Positions 56,200-64,000 of a DNA stretch of 64,000 bases are shown one piece after another. Numbering within the stretch: position 1 is the first letter of the stretch; each line of letters starts with the position of its first letter. The notes below the pieces were generated by a model. It was not told where the DNA came from and searched no databases. It worked only from the letters and a program-made list of their open reading frames with translations. A program made the translations under genes and the position numbers. Source of the DNA: Acanthopleura granulata (lineage: Eukaryota; Mollusca; Polyplacophora; Chitonida; Chitonidae). Where the stretch lies: assembly GCA_016165875.1 (NCBI GenBank), contig JABBOT010000003.1, positions 35,995,860-36,059,859 on the forward strand. The letters run 5' to 3'.

Positions 56200-56349
56200 T
56201 ATAAATATGGAGGAGTTTGTGTTCAAAATTTCAGACAGCTTTTGCAGCAGACTGCAAGACATTCCGAGACATTAGTAGGCCTTCCGGCTTCTCCATTCAT
56301 CTCCCTTCCTCATTGCTGTTTCTCGATCGCAGCATTCTTCATTCTTCGG
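56200..56349 (+). promoter_or_regulatory. TATA box and non-coding exon 1 of the His/Asp-rich protein gene
   Basis: TATAAATA (56200-56207) implies a start near 56230. The exon ends at 56349 (TTCGG then GTAAGC). The intron runs to an acceptor at 56980 (TCTATTGCAG), 27 bases before the ATG. Confidence 0.62.
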
Positions 56350-57007
56350 GTAAGCCATTGTAATAATTCAAAGTTGTTTTGCACAAGTCCGCCTTATTTT
56401 CATTCAACACCCTAAATCTCATGTAGCGTACACTTTCTTTCACCTGTCAGTCTGGAGGTGACATACATATCATGTTTCACATTTGAAACGGTGGAGTTAA
56501 TATTTGAATAATAACATAAAATTTACTTTCATATATATTCACTTTTCTCGTTTTAAAGTGAAATCATTTCGTGCAGTAAATTTGCACTGTGGAAACCCAT
56601 TTTCAGTTTATATATGCATTTAAAAATGTAATTAAAGGGCTCCGTGAACATTTTATATTTTTAGATTTTACAAAATTATAGCTGCAATATATAGGTACAT
56701 TGAAAACCGCAAATCGAAGACCGATACTATTTGCAATTTATAAGTTTTAAATTCCTCTTGATTTCCATAGTAAGAGATAACTGTGTTTAAACCATCCAAG
56801 ACATTTATATAAACTCACTGAAACGTCACGTCAGCACCATCCAACGAAAGGGCAAGATGTGAAATTGAACAAATATACTTTTGCAAAGCAATACGGCTTT
56901 ATGTTTTTTGTTGATAGGTATTTAATATCGTTGGATTTAATTCAAAACATCTTGTCATCACTTTATTAAATCTATTGCAGGTTTTGCCATCTAGTCTGTG
57001 GCTAACA

Positions 57008-57499
57008 ATGAAGGCAGCAGTTTGTTTGGTCGGTGCCATTCTCTTGTGTTTGGTGATCACCTCTAAGGCTCATCCCCGTCCCCAGGGGCCATCTGGATCA
57101 CTCGCGGGCCGACCTGGGCCCCCACCGGGGAGTGACGGGAACTTTACCTTCGACGAACACATCGATGATTGTAACTACACCAAAGATGATAACGAGGAAC
57201 ACAACTTTACCCGCTCTGGTCACCATCATCATGACAACCATTCCCATCACGACAACGATGGCATCAACAAGAACAACACCAGCATAGAAAAGCGCAATGA
57301 GGACGGGCCAGAACTCAGACGTCCTCCTCCCGGTGACCGATTAAGGGGCCGAGAATTCATCCCCGATAGAGGAAGCATGGGAAATGAAGAGAAGAGTGAC
57401 AATGATGAAAGCGAGGAGAGTAATGAAGCGAGGCATCGTTTTCTGGGTTTCCATAGGCGAGGCCCTCCCCGTGGTTTTAGAAACAGGCGTCCAGGTTAA
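57008..57499 (+). CDS. Secreted His/Asp/Asn-rich protein with cationic C-terminus
   Basis: 163 residues from the ATG at 57008; the open frame extends to 56975, but that part is intron. MKAAVCLVGAILLCLVITS is a signal peptide. The mature start (RPQGPSGS) recalls the AQGPEGG start of the 50-kb protein. In order: a Pro/Gly part, an N-glycosylation-rich part (NFT, NYT, NFT, NNT) with one Cys, a metal-binding-like HHHHDNHSHHDND, a dibasic IEKRNED, a Pro/Arg part, an acidic run (EKSDNDESEESNE), then a strongly basic tail of about 22 residues (ARHRFLGFHRR, PPRGF, NRRPG). An acidic segment before a basic C-terminal peptide is the layout of many antimicrobial precursors, and the final Gly could be amidated. 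Release and function are not shown. A poly(A) signal is at 57795. Confidence 0.82.
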   Translation: MKAAVCLVGAILLCLVITSKAHPRPQGPSGSLAGRPGPPPGSDGNFTFDEHIDDCNYTKDDNEEHNFTRSGHHHHDNHSHHDNDGINKNNTSIEKRNEDGPELRRPPPGDRLRGREFIPDRGSMGNEEKSDNDESEESNEARHRFLGFHRRGPPRGFRNRRPG

Positions 57500-57794
57500 A
57501 ATACCGTCAGCCATTTTGCTAATATGGCTTCACCGTCAAACTAGCCTATCATCAGCCATGAGATGTACAGATGGTACATCTTTTACCAGTTATTCTAACC
57601 CAAGTGAAGAACTATGAAGTCTTGTGGGATTTATGTGCGTAGCTATTTATTTCTTTACTTAATGTGAATATAGGTATTTAAATTTCATGATGTATGCCTG
57701 GTGCACACAGTAAACAAGAAGATTGCTGGACAATCGGAGGAAATATATCTAAATCACAAAGTAAGGCTATAGCTATGCTGTACTGTCATTTTAC

Positions 57795-57800
57795 AATAAA
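57795..57800 (+). terminator. Poly(A) signal of the His/Asp-rich gene
   Basis: AATAAA about 300 bases after the stop codon. Confidence 0.6.
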
Positions 57801-57989
57801 ACTCTTTTGGATCTAATTCAATGATATTACTTGTGCTACATCATTTACTAGTATGTTTAATGTCACAATTGGATCGTGTGGCAAAAAGAATTAGTTGATC
57901 AGAATGTGATGACACTAATGCATGAGCTTCAAACAGCTTACTGGATTGATTTGCGTTGGTTATACTGTCTTTTTCTATACAACTTTGGC

Positions 57990-58130
57990 CATCCGTGGTC
58001 GAGTGGTTAGGGCGCCAGCGCAAGTCCAACTCATGCTGGCTTCCTCTCCGCCCCTCTCCGCCAGCAACCTGTGGATGGCCGTGAGTCCCCTCCCCCGGAT
58101 TTCCTCCCACCACAATATTAGCTGCCTACA
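57990..58130 (+). repeat. SINE A, head and body with deletions
   Basis: The head (CCGTGGTCGAGTGGTTAGGGCG) is followed by CAACTCATGCTGGCTTCCTC. The anticodon-like part and the tail are reduced. Confidence 0.7.
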
Positions 58131-60958
58131 ATAATACCAAAAGCGCTAATTACAGCTTAATAATGTGTTAGCGACAATTCTGCGGCATAGAGTGGCGTTC
58201 CCTTGCATGAAAGCATACCCTAAGCATAGAATTACATTTCTATCTTATTTTTTTTTCTCAGCAAAGTGGAGATATGCATATGTTGTTGATTTGATGGACT
58301 AACCATTTGGGAGAGGAAAAACTATGTACACGTGTTGCAGTTACACGTATATTGGTTAAAACAGCAGAGCAGATGTCCCAAAATGTGAAGAATTAGGGTA
58401 AAAAACTTCTTTTAATCGCGATAGTGCCCCTAAGGACTTCAATCGAGGCGAGTATACCGTTAGCTTTGGCTTCGGTTTCAACACATGAAGGGTTCGCATA
58501 CCTCTCGTCAGGTGCAGCAGTATCGGCGGACGAAAGCTTTCCAAAGAGTACAGGGTTGTCCCTGGCCCCTCATTTACCATTCATTGGATGTGTGATCGTG
58601 GTCCGGGCCCTCACAATACAAGCTTCGATTATTTCTACAGATCGATAATATACTTCCTACAAAACCGATCGCAGATTTTCCTAGTAAACCCGCATCGTCA
58701 ATGTTATCTGTCATGTTCCTAACATGATATATGAGCCCCTGAAATACGTTTCCTGAAGGCACCCATTAGATCTCCATTATTCACACAATACGCTATTTAG
58801 TTCTGACGCATCTTGAGAAAAACAGTTTTCCAAAAAACCAATTTCGGGCGATTTTTTCTCCAGGAATGTTTGATCTATCAGTTGCAATTTTGGCAGAAGT
58901 CATCCATTATTTATGAATCAAAATATGTTTCTTGGTCTCTCTTATCACTACTTAATACATGAATTGCTTGAATTTTCACTGAATTCATATATATCATTTC
59001 GGCTCTCATGCCATGTTAGAAATGTAGCCATGGAATGTAATAGAGAACCGTTATTGTCCTTATTTACGTCCTGATGTACGATTTACCTTAAGCTGGTGAA
59101 CACGTGAGTTAAAATCAAACACCCACGATGTTGCTCCTGACAGGGCTGTAGGGAACGGTCTCTAGTATCAGGGGTGTACGCAGGTCCACTAAGTCACCTA
59201 CGTAATTGTTATAACCATAAAGAAGTGTCACTCCTTGTCGTGTCAAAGTAAGCCTTATGATGTAAGTACAAATTGATAACTTTGCTCTGATTTAAATCGG
59301 CTAAACAACAGCAACAGTTGTATTCAATCGGAAAACAGGTTAGCAAATAATCCAAGCAACGCCTTTACCACATAAATTTATTCTTAATTACACTACAAAA
59401 AGTTACACAACAAACAAGCAGAAATTGGCAATAAGTCGTTTAGAGGTTTCCGGTGCTGACTGAAATGTCTTCTCTGTGGGAGAAACAGACCCATGTGGCT
59501 TTCGGTAAAGTGTTATAAACCTCGGCAGTCACAAACAATTCAACAAGTTCTGTGCCTTTTATGCAAGTTTTTGTGACATCTTACACTTTACATGGGCTCG
59601 AATACAATTTAAAGTCGAAACCTTATATAAAATGCCCTTGAAAAATTACAACTGAGCTGAATCCTGGGCTATTACAAAAGTGTGTAATATCTAACATAGG
59701 CATAAATGATCACTTGCTGTAAACGTGCATCCAACTGATGATTCGTTGTGCGCATGCGCACTTACTACATGCTTCGAGTTGGGAAATATCACCAAATGTC
59801 GATGTCGTGCTGCACTTCGACTTCTTGTTAAGTGGATGACCAGAGCTAAAACAATGGATGTCACTAATTTGACCGCAGGACAGACGCACCGACCGATGGA
59901 CAGACATAGAGAACTGAGACTCATAGAGCTGCTTGTCTTGGCTAAAAGGCCTGACGAAGGCACCTGATGTAAATGAGCTAAATGACGACAATATAGGAAA
60001 CCGAACATTTGCAGAACTGTGTATAATCCCATTACTTTTAATTTCATCACAAACAAAGAAAGGAATGAGTGCATTGTGCATCAATCGACAGATCGACCAG
60101 CCAACAAATTTGTTCATCCATACATCCATCAATCAATTCACCAACTATCGATGTCTCGGATCAGGCCAGACATGACGATTATAAAACCTAATCTGTGTAT
60201 AGCCTAGAAGCCATTAGTCAACTTTCGATGTTAATCCACATAACAGACTGGCTCTCAGCATCAAGCTAAACGGTCTGGCCATGAGTTATTTTTATGTGTT
60301 CTTCAGCATAGCCATATCTGTACAGGATGGCCGGAGAGATAATGGTGCCTTGACCGCCCACATATATGCGACTTTCTGTTCATTCATACCCGTCTTTGGG
60401 AGTTAATGAGAACTCGAATTGTTTGACTGACCACACCGAAACAGTTCAGTCTATTTTAAACATAGGCCACTTGTAACTTTTGTGCATGAGGAATTTCGCT
60501 GGGTGTCAAGGGTACTTAGGTGAAAAGTACCTGGTGTTTTTTTTGTATTTTAGACTGAATAGTAGTGTGTGTGTGATCGATTACATTATTCATTGCTTCT
60601 GAGAAAAACATTGTTTAAAACAAAACGCTTTAATTACTTATTTATTTATTTATTTGGACTTATCAGAATTATAATTCCGCAACATACATATTCAAGCACT
60701 CGTGTGGTCAGTTTCAAGCTAGATTGATCTTGTCAGGTGATTTTAAACAGACTGCAGGAACTGAGGACCGATAAACCCGAGGGAGTGAGTAACGTGCCAG
60801 AATGTGTTTCTTAGAAAACGTTCTATCATATGAAAGGCATCTTCCTTCGATACCGGAGACGATATTTTCGCTCGGACCAACCGTTATACGTCGATTTCTC
60901 AGCGGTGGCCGAAAGGCAATGACGGAATGCAGAGGTCGGTCCGATCTTTGATACCACA

Positions 60959-61360
60959 CTAATTATAGCGCCTTCCGTGGCAAATGGGATCGCACGAAAA
61001 CTCGGGATTGTTCGCTGATACCTCGCAATAATTACTGACGCCTCTTCGTCCTGAAATGCTCTCGCCTTCAACGGGTTTGCTCAGAGCCGTATCTTCAACC
61101 TCAATACCCGACCTTATCCCTCGCCGCGACAGCTTAAGCCCCCTCATATACATATCCAAAGATAGCCGGTATAAAATGTGATTTGTTTGAAATCCCCCAT
61201 TTAGCGTCTCCAAACACCGCTCAGCGCCGGTTCCACGTCCACCTTCCAAGTTGACGCGGACTCGCCTCTCGTGGCTACAACCATGTGCTGCTTGGCGGAG
61301 CAATACGTAAAAGCCCTTGCCAGCACTCAAAGAAACTAAGGTGAAAGTCAGCGACGCCAA
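60959..61360 (-). other. Unrecognised 133-residue open frame
   Basis: It starts MASLTFTLVSLSAGKGF and is Arg/Gly/Ser-rich, in a slightly GC-richer patch than its surroundings. No domain, signal peptide or splice structure is convincing. It may be a chance frame or part of an unknown element. Confidence 0.2.
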
Positions 61361-61962
61361 GTCAATCTCCTCTGAACTGTGTTAAGATCATTTTAGAACA
61401 TCTCTCACGAGTAGGCCGCATATGCATATGGACGCAGTTAAAGTTATGGGTATGAGTTTTTCTTATAAACATCTATTCATTTTTTGTACATGTAAGTGGC
61501 GTTCCCAATTAAAGGCTATTTTATATACTATTTTGTTAGATCTTATAGGTGGAAATGACAGCAGCCGAGATGCAATTTTTGACAGATACAATTTTTGAAA
61601 AACTGACCGATAAACAGCTGTCACAGGTGTTTTTAGTGAATTTATTCCGTTATACGGGGTTTACTCATTATCTTGTATTGTTTTTGGAATAGCAAGCTGC
61701 TGCAACTATCAGGAGAGTAGCAATGCGAATAGATTAAATCACCTAACGTAGTCATTTTTCAAATAAATTTAGCCCTTTTATTTGTAATATTACAGAGTTG
61801 CACTTTAAAAAAGTATTTCATATTTCGGGAGGAAAGGAGCCATAGAACTTGGGTATGGACATATACCTGAAATGTCTGTTCAAATAAAGCCGTATTTCAG
61901 GTAGCAGGTACTTTACTGGAGCATGTGATCGTATTAAATCATACTGGCAGATCATATTGTTT

Positions 61963-62225
61963 ATCTATTTGTTTATTTATTTGATTGGTATTGATTGGTT
62001 TTACGCCGTACTCAGATATATTTCACTTATACGAGAGCGACCAGCATTATGATGGGAGGAAACCGGGCAGAGCTCTGTAGAGACTCACGACCATCCACAG
62101 GCGGACCTTCCCACGTACGCCGCGAATGGAAGCCAGCATGAGTTCACAAGCAACCGCATTGGTAAGAGTCACCTGGGTGATTACACTGGATTAGCGCGCT
62201 ATTCTCCTCGACCAGGAAGGTCCCC
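61963..62225 (-). repeat. SINE A, near full length
   Basis: It has a (TTTA)-type tail and duplicated GATTGGTATTGATTGGTTTTA at the 3' end. The head is partly decayed (CGAGGAGAATAGCGCG). Confidence 0.8.
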
Positions 62226-62458
62226 AGATTATAATTGTATTCATGCATATAAAACCTTACTTCAAAAGAAGCGTATTACTTCTGTCGCTGGCATGATGAT
62301 AAAAGATGAAAAATGATGTAAATATGTAAAAAAGTGCGTTCAGAAACTAAATTTCCGTTTTACAGGACGACCCGACTCGCGGTTGTCAGAGTTGTCAGAG
62401 AAAGAGGGGAAAATACCCACCTGTGAAGAATCTTTATAAGTTGCAGTTAAATGGCTTG

Positions 62459-62726
62459 AATGGCCTCCGTGGCCGAAGCACAGCGCAATGACCCAGGAGC
62501 ATCCCACCATTGCGGTCGCTGTGAATTCAAGGTCAGCTCATGATGGCTTCCTCTGTGGCCGTGCGTGGGATGGTCTATCAGCAACTTGCGGATGGTCGTG
62601 GGCTTCCCCCTGGCTCTGTTCGATTTCCTCCCAACACAATGCTGACCCCCGTCGTATAAGTGAAATATTCTTGAGTACGGCGTAAAACACTAATCAAATA
62701 AATAAATAAATCAAATAAATAAATAT
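62459..62726 (+). repeat. SINE A, full length
   Basis: One of the least diverged copies: head GGCCTCCGTGGCCGAAGC, B-box region, CGTCGTATAAGTGAAATATT and a long (AAAT)n tail. It faces the copy at 62.0 kb (opposite orientation, 235 bases apart). Confidence 0.85.
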
Positions 62727-63774
62727 GGCTTTGTTGTGCGTTAATGTAATAGGTCGCCAAGCAACCCTTCGGGACTCGCTTGCATAAACAGCAGTAGGCT
62801 ATGCTTGTTTGAATCTATGCATGTACGGCAACGTGCTGTGGGATGAATTAACACCTATTAATGATTCCGGAATAAAAGCGTTTATCACTCACTGATTTGA
62901 CATCTTGCGGTAGTATGTGCGACTGGGAATTCCAGTGTCAAAACGTATCACGGTTACGTCACCTTTGTCCAAGAACAACGTCAGTAATTATCACCTCAGC
63001 AATAAAGGGTTTAATTTTAAAACAGTGGACGTAGTTACTTTTTGCGGAATAATGTAATGAGAGCAGTGCTATTTGTGATTTGTGGTAGCAAATTCTTGAT
63101 ATAGCACAGATTCGGGTGCTGCAGAGCTATTTACACTATGTGAATCTAAACGTCAAGCCCGACATTCGTATGCAAGTGGTAAACCATGAAAGGGTGTTTC
63201 GAGTGGATACTCGCAATTAAGACTCATTTCTGAAACGACCTACATATAAAATATCAGTTCCCAAAGGATTTTGTAAGAGATAACATATGAGTCGAAAATA
63301 ATTCTGGTAACACATAACAGAGAAGCAGCCATCACTTCCTAATGGTGCTCGAATGATGAATTCAACTTTTGAACTCGTAGTCCTCGAATAATTTCCAGCC
63401 GGACACATGTCCACATTCCTGGTTCGAAACCCAAAGTGGTCGCCATTAATTTTCAAAACAGAAGAAAAAATCCCCAGAACCTCTGCTACAACATGAAAGT
63501 GCAATAATGACAATACCGTTCAGAAAATGCCATTTTCTGAGCAACATCAGTTTATGCAAAAGGATCGGTTATGGCAGGTAAGTCGTGTTCAATAATTACA
63601 GTGATATTAAATGCGATTAAGTCTACACACGTCAACTACATGTACACCCAATTTTCCCAAGGAGCATGTTCGCGGAATATTTCAAATCGTTGACATGAAT
63701 TGGTGGCAATTTGGGGCCTGGTGTCTCTGCTTCAAACTCAGGCTAGTCACAGACAACTGTATCTACTGAACGGT

Positions 63775-63900
63775 CCTGGTTTTCCCCCGGGTTCTGCCTG
63801 GTTTCCTCCCATCATAATGCTGACTCCCGTCTTATAAGTGAAATATTCTTGGATATGGCGTAAAACACTCATCAAACAAATAAAAAAAAATCAATAAATC
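63775..63900 (+). repeat. SINE A, 3' part
   Basis: It runs from the TTTTCCCCCGGGTTCTGCC block to an A-rich tail; the head is missing. Confidence 0.75.
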
Positions 63901-64000
63901 AACTGCATCTATTTCGAACAACCTCCACCCCTAAAAAAAAATTGTCTAAATGACATGTCCTTTTCCAAAATTACCAAATAATAAATACCACAGTACGGAT

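Larger units (their letters stand above)
57801..64000. other. Non-coding right flank
   Basis: No supported gene. It holds four SINE A copies (58.0, 62.0, 62.5, 63.8 kb) and several open frames without recognisable domains, the longest on the minus strand at 60959-61360 and 59691-60132. Nothing else is seen. Confidence 0.5.

Noticed and set aside
59691..60207. Overlapping frames of 80-140 codons on both strands
   Set aside because: No domain, signal peptide or splice structure; short CATCCATACATCCATCAAT-type repeats keep the frames open.

Overview
The window is intron-containing, AT-rich animal DNA. It most likely comes from a lophotrochozoan invertebrate, probably a mollusc. The grounds are spliced genes with GT-AG introns, many tRNA-headed SINEs of a type I associate with molluscan genomes, a jockey-like retrotransposon and a Tc1 element. 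No bacterial gene organisation is present. I cannot name the species.

Left part (1-24 kb, genes on the minus strand). The last two exons of a single-pass membrane protein with a tyrosine-rich tail lie at 1944-2776. A complete 12-exon gene for a secreted family-3 glycoside hydrolase (beta-xylosidase type, 740 residues reconstructed with every exon phase agreeing) runs from 23738 down to 9772. Its last intron holds a Tc1 transposon (12139-13609, TA-flanked). Its second intron holds about 26 copies of a roughly 53-bp repeat copied from the exon 2/intron 2 boundary, splice donor included. A decayed extra copy of the gene's eleventh exon, with an in-frame stop, lies downstream at 6951-7130.

Middle part (24-34 kb). 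No host gene is recognised. The stretch holds LTR-like, SINE and decayed jockey-like sequences and microsatellites.

Right part (34-58 kb, plus strand). This is a cluster of small genes for secreted, low-complexity proteins sharing one plan: TATA box, short non-coding first exon, an intron, then one exon starting with a similar signal peptide (LVCLLLT or LVITS core) followed by an unrelated biased mature region. Three look intact: an Asn-Gly/Asp protein (37.0 kb), a Gly-rich charged protein with RGD motifs (50.1 kb), and a His/Asp/Asn-rich protein with a cationic Arg/Pro/Gly C-terminus (57.0 kb). Two more loci are decayed or shortened: an orphan first exon at 39.8 kb with an Asn-Gly tail at 42.1 kb, and a 43-residue copy at 53.6 kb. 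Shared intron blocks, tandem duplications and insertions point to local gene duplication with rapid divergence of the mature part. A lone ORF for a transposon-type DNA-binding domain sits inside the cluster at 45.4 kb. The rest (58-64 kb) is SINE-bearing non-coding DNA with no supported gene.
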